From NCBI GenBank assembly GCA_900316295.1, contig ONCJ01000016.1, positions 1 through 64,000 of the forward strand: a DNA stretch of 64,000 bases. Reading direction: 5' to 3'. Each line of letters begins with the position of its first letter. Position 1 is the first letter of the stretch. Source of the stretch: an uncultured Prevotella sp. (lineage in GTDB: Bacteria > Bacteroidota > Bacteroidia > Bacteroidales > Bacteroidaceae). Under the pieces are notes generated by a model. That model worked only from the letters and a program-made list of their open reading frames with translations, was not told the origin of the DNA and ran no database searches. A program made the translations under genes and the position numbers. Below are positions 6,564-14,356 of the stretch, piece after piece.

Positions 6564-7751
6564 ATGTCTCTCGTCTGGAAACTTCTACGCCAACATATCA
6601 GCCTGCCACAGTTTGCGGGTTTCTTGTTTGCCAATCTCTTTGGTATGACTATTGTACTGCTTGGAGTGCAACTATATAATGACATACTGCCAGTCTTTAC
6701 GGCAGAAGACAGCTTTATGAAAAGTGATTATGTCATAGTAAGCAAACAAGTGGGGCAGGGGGGCAGTATGACGGGAGGCTCTTCGTCGTTCTCCACGACT
6801 GAGGTGGAAGACCTGGAATCCAAGCCGTTCATAGAGAAGGTGGGCAACTTCGTTGGTAATGACTTTAAGGTTACTGCGGCTATGGGAGTAAGTGGTACCA
6901 ACGTGCTCAACTCCGAGATATTCCTTCAGAGCATACCGGACAACTTCGTGTCAGTCGACTCCACACAATGGAGATATGTCGAAGGTTCAACGACAGTGCC
7001 AGTCATCCTTCCGCGTACATATATAAATATATATAACTTTGGACTTGCGCGAAGCCGATCGTTGCCGAAGATAAGCGACGGGCTGGCAGGGATGATAGAC
7101 TTGAACCTGCATATCACGGGAGAAGGAAAACAGATGGACGTGAGAGGACAGGTGATAGGATTCTCTACACGTATGTCGGAGATACTTGTGCCACGCTCGT
7201 TTATGACGTGGGCTAACAGCGAGTATGCCCATGCTACGGAGAATTTGCCCGTAAGACTGATCGTACAGATGCGTGCTACTGCCGATGAACAGGCAACGAC
7301 ATACATGCAGGAAAAAGGATATGAGATAGAAGATGATCAGCAAAACGCACGTAAGGCTACGGGATTTCTGCGTCTTATCGTGAGCATTGTGCTTATTGTC
7401 GGGCTGGTCATATCAATACTTAGCTTCTATATTCTGATGCTCAGCATCTTCCTTTTGGTACAAAAGAACAAGACGAAGCTGCAGAACCTGCTACTTATCG
7501 GCTATAGCCCCGGCCAGGTGGCTCGTCCTTATCAGTTGCTGACCCTTGGACTCAACGCCATAGTACTGGTGTTGTCGCTTGTTCTTGTGTCTGTAGCCCG
7601 TCATTATTATATGGATATCGTTTATACGCTTATGCCAGAAATACAAGAGAGCACCATGTTGCCAGCTCTCGCTTGCGGTATGGTGCTCTTCTGTATCGTT
7701 ACGATAGTCAATAGTGTTGCTATACGTCAGTCCATTTCTCCCTCGATGTAA
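6564..7751 (+). CDS. FtsX/MacB-like ABC permease
   Basis: A 395-residue protein with one N-terminal transmembrane segment (about 17-42), a large extracytoplasmic domain (about 43-270) and three C-terminal segments (about 275-300, 325-350 and 365-385). This is the topology of FtsX/MacB/LolC-E permeases, which work by mechanotransmission rather than by a classic channel. It is the obvious partner of the ATPase encoded just upstream. The substrate is unknown; lipoproteins, peptides or surface molecules are possible given the neighbouring lipoprotein gene. Its last 25 bases overlap the 3' end of the convergent DUF1573 gene. Confidence 0.75.
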   Translation: MSLVWKLLRQHISLPQFAGFLFANLFGMTIVLLGVQLYNDILPVFTAEDSFMKSDYVIVSKQVGQGGSMTGGSSSFSTTEVEDLESKPFIEKVGNFVGNDFKVTAAMGVSGTNVLNSEIFLQSIPDNFVSVDSTQWRYVEGSTTVPVILPRTYINIYNFGLARSRSLPKISDGLAGMIDLNLHITGEGKQMDVRGQVIGFSTRMSEILVPRSFMTWANSEYAHATENLPVRLIVQMRATADEQATTYMQEKGYEIEDDQQNARKATGFLRLIVSIVLIVGLVISILSFYILMLSIFLLVQKNKTKLQNLLLIGYSPGQVARPYQLLTLGLNAIVLVLSLVLVSVARHYYMDIVYTLMPEIQESTMLPALACGMVLFCIVTIVNSVAIRQSISPSM

Positions 7752-8101
7752 AGGCGGACAGTCTCAGCTCCATCTGCATTCGACCTCACGGTAATATTTT
7801 TCTTGACATATCCAGGGAACTTTCCCTCGCCATCGTATGTCACCTCAATCTTGCCCGATTGACCAGGAGCAACGGGCTTCTTCTCGTATTTCACATTGGT
7901 ACATCCGCAACTTGCCATCACCTGATTGATGACCAGTGGCTGGTTGCCTGTGTTGGTGAACGTGAAGGTGGCATGCTGTTTCTCACTCTCCTCGAACTTG
8001 CCGAAGTTGTGAGTAGTCTTGTCAAACTTGATCTTTGCCTGAGCTGAAGTGTATGTGACAGAAGTCATCAACGCTATTGCTATTATCAAAATCTTTTTCA
8101 T
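7727..8101 (-). CDS. DUF1573 domain exported protein
   Basis: A 124-residue protein with a signal peptide (MKKILIIAIALMTSVTYTSA, cut before QAK). The rest is one DUF1573 immunoglobulin-like domain: FDKTTHNFGKFEE, ATFTFTNTGNQPLVI, the conserved ASCGCT cysteine motif, P-G-x-x-G-x-I-x-V-T-Y-D, and a closing strand with ITVRSNA. The family is common in Bacteroidota and is predicted periplasmic; no activity is established. It converges on, and overlaps by 25 bases, the ABC permease gene. A TAACTTTG promoter box lies about 110 bases upstream. Confidence 0.85.
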   Translation of the reverse strand: MKKILIIAIALMTSVTYTSAQAKIKFDKTTHNFGKFEESEKQHATFTFTNTGNQPLVINQVMASCGCTNVKYEKKPVAPGQSGKIEVTYDGEGKFPGYVKKNITVRSNADGAETVRLYIEGEMD

Positions 8102-8210
8102 TGTTGTTATGTTTTATGTTCTGTTTCTTAATTAATACTATCCAGCTTGTACGGGATGTTCTATGTCTTTGATGTTCTTTGTGATGAATGGTTTAATACA
8201 TTTATATATG

Positions 8211-8218
8211 CAAAGTTA
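8211..8218 (-). promoter_or_regulatory. -7 box for the DUF1573 gene
   Basis: CAAAGTTA on the plus strand reads TAACTTTG on the minus strand, matching TAnnTTTG. It would give a leader of about 105 bases. The intergenic region 8102-8334 otherwise shows no gene. Confidence 0.55.
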
Positions 8219-8294
8219 ATACTTTCTTCTAATTAAATCCATAAAGTTAAGTTTTTTTTGCGCAGAATAGCAGTGATATGATATGAAAATGTAC

Positions 8295-8302
8295 TAAATT
8301 TG
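8295..8302 (+). promoter_or_regulatory. -7 box for the alcohol dehydrogenase gene
   Basis: TAAATTTG matches TAnnTTTG 33 bases before the ATG at 8335. I see no clear -33 element at the usual spacing. Confidence 0.5.
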
Positions 8303-8334
8303 CCAAAGATTATTATATTTATTAAGTTATCATC

Positions 8335-9516
8335 ATGAAAGATTTTGTCTATTATACCCCCACGGAAGTAGTATTTGGAGAGAAGTCGGAGGAGCAGATA
8401 GGAAAGCTGACTCGCCGTTATGGCGGCACGAAGGTTTTGGTACATTATGGTGGACAGAGCGCTATCCGCTCGGGCTTGCTTGATAAGGTGTGTAACATTC
8501 TTAGCGAAGAAGGCATCGGAGTAGTGAAACTGGGTGGTGTAGTGCCAAATCCTCGTCTCTCTAAGGTGCGTGAGGGTATCGACCTATGTCGCAAAGAGGG
8601 CGTAGACTTTATTGTTGCTGTTGGTGGTGGAAGTGTAATAGATTCTGCAAAAGCTATCGGTTATGGGCTGTGCTATGACGGTGACGTATGGGATTTCTAT
8701 ACTGGTAAGGCACAGGCTACGGCTATGATGCCGTTGGCAACGGTGCTCACAATACCAGCTGCAGGAAGTGAGATGAGTGATTCGAGCGTTATCACCAATG
8801 AAGATGGTGATGTGAAGCTAGGGTATTCCAACCGTTTATCGCGACCAAAGTTTGCCATTATGAATCCTCGACGCACCTTTACGCTACCTCCGTATCAGAC
8901 AGCCGCGGGAGTTACCGACATGATGATGCACACAATGGAGCGCTATTTCACAAAGGATGACGATATGGATCTGACCACAGACATGGCTGAGGCCTTGTTG
9001 CGTAGCATGAAAAATGCTGTGTTCGCCGTACTGAAAGATCCAGAAGACTATCGTTATAGAGCGCAAATCATGTGGGGAGGCAGCCTCGCCCACAATGGAC
9101 TGACGGGATGTGGAGTGACAGAAGATTGGGCTACACACCAGTTGGAACACGAGCTGAGCGGTATGTTCGACGTGACGCATGGGGCAGGACTGGCTGCAAT
9201 ATGGCCCAGTTGGGCACGCTATGTGATGAAGGAAAACCTTAGTCGATTCGTGCGCTTTGCTGTCAACGTGATGGATGTGCCTAATGACTATACCAATCCG
9301 GAAGGTACAGCGCTGAAGGGTGTCGAGGCTATGGAACGCTTCTACCATGCAATAGGCATGCCAATAAATATTCATGAACTGATAGGCAGGGAGATTACTG
9401 ACGACGAGATTCAGGAGATGGTGCGCAAGTGTAGCCGTGACTACAAGGCAACATGTGGTGGACTGAAGCCTCTGCACGCAGAAGACATGAAGGCAATATA
9501 CGAGATGGCTAAATAA
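8335..9516 (+). CDS. Iron-containing alcohol dehydrogenase (YqhD/BdhA-like)
   Basis: A 393-residue group III alcohol dehydrogenase. The nucleotide-binding loop GGGSVID is at 97-103, and the metal ligands are visible as D195 and H199 (GVTDMMMHTMERYF), H268 (DWATHQLEHEL) and H282 (THGAGLA). The FVYYTPTEVVFGE start and PAAGSEMSDSSVI motif are typical of butanol dehydrogenase/YqhD-type enzymes, which usually use NADPH to reduce aldehydes to alcohols. In an anaerobe it would serve aldehyde detoxification or fermentation redox balance; substrate not determinable. The GH9 cellulase gene starts 25 bases later, on the same strand. Confidence 0.9.
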   Translation: MKDFVYYTPTEVVFGEKSEEQIGKLTRRYGGTKVLVHYGGQSAIRSGLLDKVCNILSEEGIGVVKLGGVVPNPRLSKVREGIDLCRKEGVDFIVAVGGGSVIDSAKAIGYGLCYDGDVWDFYTGKAQATAMMPLATVLTIPAAGSEMSDSSVITNEDGDVKLGYSNRLSRPKFAIMNPRRTFTLPPYQTAAGVTDMMMHTMERYFTKDDDMDLTTDMAEALLRSMKNAVFAVLKDPEDYRYRAQIMWGGSLAHNGLTGCGVTEDWATHQLEHELSGMFDVTHGAGLAAIWPSWARYVMKENLSRFVRFAVNVMDVPNDYTNPEGTALKGVEAMERFYHAIGMPINIHELIGREITDDEIQEMVRKCSRDYKATCGGLKPLHAEDMKAIYEMAK

Positions 9517-9541
9517 TGGGATACATAAGAAAGCAACAGAT

Positions 9542-11248
9542 ATGAGAAGAATGATGATGGTATTGGTTGTTATGTTCACAACCATCGGATTATATGCAAA
9601 GGAAAATGTGACTATTCGACGTAATCAAGTCGGTTCGGCTATAGGTCAGGAACAAACGATAGTAGTGGAAGGAACAAATCCTGCAGGCAAACTGAAGGTG
9701 ACATCTCCGAGCGGAAAGACTATAAAACCTGTGATGACAAAAAAGGTTGTTTCTCCGTTCTCAAAGAAAACACGCTATGTCGTAGGACTTGGTAAACTTA
9801 CGGAAGAGGGCGATTATAACGTTCGACTCGGCAAGGAAAAGTGCGACCTGCATGTGAGCAATCGACCCTATGGTGGTATTGCTACAAGCAGTCTGCGTCT
9901 GTTTTATCTAATTCGCTCGGGTGTAGTCATTGACTGTGCAGGTAAGTACAACCGACCTGTTGGTCATACAGATACGAATGTCTTGGTGCATCCTTCGGCA
10001 GCCAGCAAGATGAGGCCTGCAGGAACAGTTATCAGTTCGCCGCTTGGCTGGTATGATGCTGGTGACTATAATAAATATGTCGTGAACTCGGCATTCTCTA
10101 TTGGACTGATGTTTGCCGCATACGAGCAGTTGACAGACTATTTCCACCAACTGTCTACTGATATTCCAGAGAGTGGTAATAGTACTCCTGACCTGTTAGA
10201 TGAGATAATGTTTAATCTGCAATGGTTTCTTACTATGCAGGATCCATACGATGGCGGAGTATATCATAAACTGACAACACCAAACTTTGAGGGCTTCGTC
10301 ATGCCGGTAGATTGTCATCAACCACGCTATGTTGTAGCTAAGAGTGTAACTGCAACCCTTGACTTCGCTGCAGTGATGGCTGATGCCGCACGACTCTTCG
10401 AACCTTATCAGCATGACTATCCTGGATTCTCTGCTCAGGCTGCGGCTATGGCAGAGCGTGCTTATGAATGGGCAAAGGCAAATCCTACGGCATATTATCA
10501 TCAGGAGGAACTGACAAATCCAGCAGTGACTACTGGCACATACGGTGATGATAATGCCAACGACGAGTTCTTCTGGGCTGCTTCAGCTCTGTACCGTCTC
10601 ACTGGAAAACAACAATACAAAGAAGACGCACTCAGCAGACGTCCTTCGCAATTTACTACTCCTTCATGGGGTAATGTTGCTTCGCTTGGAGCTTTTGAAT
10701 GGCTTGCATGTGGAAAAGATAGTGAGCTGTATGGCTCTACACTCAGCCAGTTGACAGCATATTGTGATGCGGCAATTCAAGGAGCGAATACGTCTTGTTT
10801 CAAGTCACCTTTTGGCAACAAGGCAACCGATTTTGGATGGGGATGCCTGTCGGAAGGATGTTGTTGTCAGGCAATGCTCTTGCTGTATGCAGACAAATTG
10901 TTAGGTTCTGACAAGTATCGTAGCTATGCACTTGGTAATGTAGACTACCTCTTGGGACGTAATGCTACAGGATATTGCTATGTGACAGGCTTTGGCGACA
11001 AGAGTCCAATGCACCCGCATCACCGCCCTTCTGCTGCAGATGGAGTGGAGGCTCCATTCCCAGGAATGCTGGTCGGGGGCCCTAACCCAGGTCAGCAGGA
11101 TAAGGAGTATGTCAAATATGCAAGCAATATTCCTGATGAGTCTTATGAGGATGTCGAAGGATCGTATGCTTCAAACGAGATAGCTATCAACTGGAATGCA
11201 TCACTTGTAGCATGCCTCTGTTGGGTAGATTCATTTAATGCACAATGA
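9542..11248 (+). CDS. Glycoside hydrolase family 9 endoglucanase
   Basis: A 568-residue secreted enzyme. The signal peptide spans residues 1 to about 19. Residues 22-105 form an immunoglobulin-like CelD N-terminal domain, and the GH9 (alpha/alpha)6 barrel fills the remainder. The catalytic-base motif GWYDAGDYNKYVV has D172 and D175; the histidine motif HPHHRP is at 491-496; the proton donor is E546 within ASNEIAINWNASLV. All key residues are present, so it should hydrolyse beta-1,4-glucan. Its stop overlaps the start of the phosphoesterase gene (ATGA). There is no SusC/SusD pair nearby, so this is not a classical polysaccharide-utilisation locus. Confidence 0.92.
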   Translation: MRRMMMVLVVMFTTIGLYAKENVTIRRNQVGSAIGQEQTIVVEGTNPAGKLKVTSPSGKTIKPVMTKKVVSPFSKKTRYVVGLGKLTEEGDYNVRLGKEKCDLHVSNRPYGGIATSSLRLFYLIRSGVVIDCAGKYNRPVGHTDTNVLVHPSAASKMRPAGTVISSPLGWYDAGDYNKYVVNSAFSIGLMFAAYEQLTDYFHQLSTDIPESGNSTPDLLDEIMFNLQWFLTMQDPYDGGVYHKLTTPNFEGFVMPVDCHQPRYVVAKSVTATLDFAAVMADAARLFEPYQHDYPGFSAQAAAMAERAYEWAKANPTAYYHQEELTNPAVTTGTYGDDNANDEFFWAASALYRLTGKQQYKEDALSRRPSQFTTPSWGNVASLGAFEWLACGKDSELYGSTLSQLTAYCDAAIQGANTSCFKSPFGNKATDFGWGCLSEGCCCQAMLLLYADKLLGSDKYRSYALGNVDYLLGRNATGYCYVTGFGDKSPMHPHHRPSAADGVEAPFPGMLVGGPNPGQQDKEYVKYASNIPDESYEDVEGSYASNEIAINWNASLVACLCWVDSFNAQ

Positions 11249-12369
11249 AACTGTGGTCGATAGTTTTCTTTATACTGCCATTGCTGGCAACAGGCTATGT
11301 TAGTTGGCGAGTGTGGCACATCATGCCATGGGGCTCATGGGTGAGTGGTGTTGCTGTAGCACTTGTATGGTTGGGTATGTTCGTGATGATAGGCAATTTC
11401 GTCATCGGACTCGACCGTGTGCCAATGACATTAGCAAAGGTATTGTATCACTTTGGTACATCATGGTTTATCGTGATGCTCTATCTTGTGATGATATTCT
11501 TGTTGTTGGATATTGGCAGACTCTGTCATGTAGTTCCTCACTCGTTTGTGATAAACAGTCTAACAGGTACTTTGTCTGTATGTATCTTAATGACGGCCGT
11601 TTTCACTTATGCTTACCTACATTATAAGAACAAGGTCAGGGTAGAGATAGAGCTGCAAAGCCATAAGATAAAGGCTAACGAGCAAGATACGAAGGCTAAC
11701 GAGCAAGAGATAAAAACCATCGTGATGATGAGCGACCTGCATCTTGGCTATCATAATGGTCGCAAGGAGCTGGCACGATGGGTCGACATGATAAACATGG
11801 AGAATCCTGATCTGATACTCATAGCTGGTGATGTCATCGACATCAGTGTCCGGCCGTTGATAGAAGAGGATATGGCAAAAGAGTTGCGACGACTCAAAGC
11901 CCCTGTATATGCATGCTTGGGTAATCACGAATATTATAGTGGTGAGCCGAAAGCCCAGCAGTTTTTCCGTGATGCAGGAATACACATGTTGAGGGATTCG
12001 GTTGTGAACATCGCAAATATTTGCGTTATTGGCAGGGATGACCGCACCAATGTACACAGACAGGCGCTGGGTAAGATAATGAAGCAGGTAGATCGATCCA
12101 GATATACCATATTACTTGACCACCAACCATATAATTTGGAACAAGCAGAAAAGGCTGGCGTGGACTTCCAGTTCAGTGGACATACTCATCATGGACAGGT
12201 GTGGCCAATCAGCTGGATAACCGAAAGAATATACGAAGATGCTTTCGGACCGTACCAACGTGGCAATACGCGGTACTATGTCAGTTCTGGTATTGGTATC
12301 TGGGGCGGTAAGTTCCGTATTGGTACACAGTCGGAATATGTTGTTGCAAAGCTAAACACTAAACGCTAA
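11245..12369 (+). CDS. Membrane-anchored metallophosphoesterase
   Basis: A 374-residue protein. Four hydrophobic segments occupy residues 1 to about 128, followed by a charged linker with a near-duplicate (KANEQDT / KANEQEI) at about 143-156, then a calcineurin-like phosphoesterase domain: MSDLHLG, AGDVID, GNHEYY, LLDHQP and SGHTHHGQ give the full two-metal site. This is the architecture of YkuE/YaeI-type enzymes; some relatives act on UDP-2,3-diacylglucosamine (LpxG), but I cannot assign the substrate. Start overlaps the cellulase stop by four bases, implying coupled translation. Confidence 0.85.
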   Translation: MKLWSIVFFILPLLATGYVSWRVWHIMPWGSWVSGVAVALVWLGMFVMIGNFVIGLDRVPMTLAKVLYHFGTSWFIVMLYLVMIFLLLDIGRLCHVVPHSFVINSLTGTLSVCILMTAVFTYAYLHYKNKVRVEIELQSHKIKANEQDTKANEQEIKTIVMMSDLHLGYHNGRKELARWVDMINMENPDLILIAGDVIDISVRPLIEEDMAKELRRLKAPVYACLGNHEYYSGEPKAQQFFRDAGIHMLRDSVVNIANICVIGRDDRTNVHRQALGKIMKQVDRSRYTILLDHQPYNLEQAEKAGVDFQFSGHTHHGQVWPISWITERIYEDAFGPYQRGNTRYYVSSGIGIWGGKFRIGTQSEYVVAKLNTKR

Positions 12370-12396
12370 ATACACAAAACTCAAAATTTGAAGGAT

Positions 12397-12822
12397 ATGG
12401 GAAATTTTTTGGAAAACATCATTAAAGCTGCTGGTGAGGGAGGAACCCTCAACGAGATTGTGAAGACTGCATCTGAGGGAGGCAGTCTTGGTGACATTAT
12501 CAATGTAGCTACTGATAATGAGTCTGTAGGTGAGCTTATCAAGAAGGTGGCAACAAAAAAGCAAAATGGTGACGAAGACGTAGAAGAAGAATACGTCGAG
12601 GAAGAGGAGGTTGTCGAAGAAGAGGTCGAGGAAGAAGAAGTATGCTCTGATTCTGCAGAAGAAGAGGAGGAGTGCGAAGAAGAAACAGAAGAGGAAACCT
12701 CGAACAAAGGGCTTGGTTCTGTACTTGGAGGTGTTCTGAAAAATGTAGATCTCGGTGACATTGCTAAGGCAGTAATCGGTATCATAGGTTTGGCAGGAGT
12801 AGCTATGAAGAAGAATGCCTGA
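12397..12822 (+). CDS. Acidic low-complexity protein of unknown function
   Basis: A 141-residue protein I do not recognise. The N-terminal part contains two similar segments (AAGEGGTLNEIVKTA and ASEGGSLGDIINVA, residues 11-38), then a strongly acidic stretch (about 59-100, mostly Glu with a few Val, Cys and Ser), then a glycine/hydrophobic C-terminus (about 105-137) that could insert in a membrane. I chose ATG 12397 because GAAGGA sits five bases upstream; the upstream TTG at 12388 would put that site inside the gene. It lies 45 bases before the TerB-like gene and probably shares its transcript. The acidic run could bind metal or cations, but this is inference. Confidence 0.6.
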   Translation: MGNFLENIIKAAGEGGTLNEIVKTASEGGSLGDIINVATDNESVGELIKKVATKKQNGDEDVEEEYVEEEEVVEEEVEEEEVCSDSAEEEEECEEETEEETSNKGLGSVLGGVLKNVDLGDIAKAVIGIIGLAGVAMKKNA

Positions 12823-12867
12823 ACCGTGAATTAGATATTCATTGTAAATTATTAAAGAACTGTAACC

Positions 12868-13227
12868 ATGCAAAAACTTGTAAATACAATCAAATTGATG
12901 GCAAAGACAGGATTGTTCTTTGCCCATGCCGATGGTGAATATTCGGATAAAGAAAAGAAATATGTTACTGATTTCGTAAGCGGAATTGAGAATATTGGCG
13001 ACTTGGATGGTAATCTCAAACAAGAACTGCTAGATACAGTAAATCATACATACACTTTTGAAGAGATTATAGACGAAACCCATGCTTTGCTTGACGGATT
13101 TGACGAAAACGAGCAGAATGCAATAAAAAAGAGCCTGAAGGCTTTTGTCAATCAGGTAATAAGTATTGATGGCGAGCGTAAAAAGGTAGAACAAGAAAAC
13201 TATATTCGTTGGAGACAATCAATATGA
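12868..13227 (+). CDS. TerB-like domain protein
   Basis: A 119-residue helical protein. Residues 10-30 (AKTGLFFAHADGEYSDKEKKYV) match the start of the TerB/DjlA-type domain, where the ADGE/SDKE acidic pair follows a hydrophobic helix; a second helix pair ends with VISIDGERKKVE, the equivalent acidic site of the repeat. Proteins of this group are linked to tellurite resistance, metal sensing or stress, but their biochemistry is unsettled. Its stop overlaps the ATG of the hemerythrin regulator (ATGA at 13224-13227), so the two proteins are translationally coupled and probably act together. Confidence 0.65.
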   Translation: MQKLVNTIKLMAKTGLFFAHADGEYSDKEKKYVTDFVSGIENIGDLDGNLKQELLDTVNHTYTFEEIIDETHALLDGFDENEQNAIKKSLKAFVNQVISIDGERKKVEQENYIRWRQSI

Positions 13228-14180
13228 AAAACCACAAAATGTACGAAGCTGATGACAAGATGATACTGCTGATAAGGGACAATTATGACCTTTTGCAGAG
13301 TCTTGGACGTTTCGGCATAAATCTCGGATTCGGTGAGAAAACGGTCAAGGAGGTATGCGAAGACCAGAATGTGGATTGCTATACCTTTCTCTCTGTTGTC
13401 AACTATGCCATCAATGGGTATTATGAAACCAGAGATCTGGATAAACTATCAGTTCCTACCCTGATTCATTATCTTACGGCAAGTCATGAGTATTTCCTGA
13501 ATTTTGCCTTCCCAACTATTAGAAAACAGTTGAGCGAGGCTCTCGATGCAAAGGATAACTTGGCACGACTGATCCTGAAAGTGTTTGACGAATACTCACA
13601 CGATATTCATAATCACATGCGATATGAAGAGAAGACGGTGTTTCCGTATGTAAAAAAACTTCAGGAAGGAACAGCAGACGGTGCGTATGATATTGATACA
13701 TTCTCAAAACATCACGGACAGACAGATGTCAAACTCAGAGAACTGAAAGACATCATTGTGAAGTATCTTCCTACAGACATGTTTAAGAACAACCAACTGA
13801 CTGCCACATTATATAATATATATAACTGTGAAAAATGGTTGGGACAGCATGCTGATGTAGAGGAGAATATCTTTATACCTGCTATCCGTCGATTAGAACA
13901 ACAGACAAAACAGAGCGATGTGACCGTGAAAATATCACACATGATAAACAAAACTCCAAATTCTGGTGAGGTAATCTCGGACAGAGAACGTGATGTGATT
14001 ATTGGTGTTGTTCAGGGAATGACAAATAAAGAGATAGCCGACCAACTTTGCATATCTGTCAACACGGTCATTACTCATCGCAGGAACATAGCACGTAAAT
14101 TGCAGATACACAGCCCAGCAGGGCTTACCATTTATGCAATAGTTAATAATTTGGTAGATATTTCATCTGTTAAATTATAA
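13224..14180 (+). CDS. Hemerythrin-domain LuxR-type transcriptional regulator
   Basis: A 318-residue protein. Residues 30-60 resemble the ScdA/RIC N-terminal segment (GINLGFGEKTVKEVCEDQ). Residues about 78-225 form a hemerythrin-like four-helix bundle with likely di-iron ligands H88, H126/H129/H131, E135, H163/H164, H209 and E213/E214. Residues 248-315 are a LuxR-type helix-turn-helix (SDRERDVIIGVVQGMTNKEI, then NTVITHRRNIARKL). A di-iron bundle joined to a DNA-binding domain suggests a sensor of oxygen, nitric oxide or iron redox state. The start at 13224 is preferred over an upstream TTG because it overlaps the TerB stop and has GGAGA eight bases upstream. The next gene downstream is the oxygen-sensitive nrdD, a plausible target. 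Confidence 0.85.
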   Translation: MKNHKMYEADDKMILLIRDNYDLLQSLGRFGINLGFGEKTVKEVCEDQNVDCYTFLSVVNYAINGYYETRDLDKLSVPTLIHYLTASHEYFLNFAFPTIRKQLSEALDAKDNLARLILKVFDEYSHDIHNHMRYEEKTVFPYVKKLQEGTADGAYDIDTFSKHHGQTDVKLRELKDIIVKYLPTDMFKNNQLTATLYNIYNCEKWLGQHADVEENIFIPAIRRLEQQTKQSDVTVKISHMINKTPNSGEVISDRERDVIIGVVQGMTNKEIADQLCISVNTVITHRRNIARKLQIHSPAGLTIYAIVNNLVDISSVKL

Positions 14181-14214
14181 AAAAGTTGTACTTTTTGGAA
14201 AAATTTTATTCAAA

Positions 14215-14250
14215 TTCTGGCACATAATGTCAGAATTTGTTTTATCTTTG
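14215..14250 (+). promoter_or_regulatory. nrdDG promoter with overlapping operator-like dyad
   Basis: TATCTTTG (14243-14250) fits TAnnTTTG. An imperfect dyad TTCTGnCA-N5-TGnCAGAA (14215-14235) covers the expected -33 position, so a bound protein would compete with RNA polymerase. The 106-base leader (14251-14356) shows no riboswitch I recognise. Confidence 0.5.
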
Positions 14251-14356
14251 TAACCGATTTCGATTTGCTAAAAAGTATAACAATAATAATTAACCAAAAA
14301 GAAAAGTTTTCCAAAACGGACAACTTTATCTTTCAAAAAACAAAAAATGTTTCCCG

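Noticed and set aside
8335..12369. Polysaccharide-utilisation locus around the GH9 cellulase
   Set aside because: No SusC/SusD-like pair, sensor or additional glycosidases accompany it.
12352..13023. Minus-strand frames over the acidic protein gene
   Set aside because: Ser- or Phe/Leu-rich translations are complements of the Glu-coding run; the plus-strand gene has a ribosome-binding site and co-directional neighbours.
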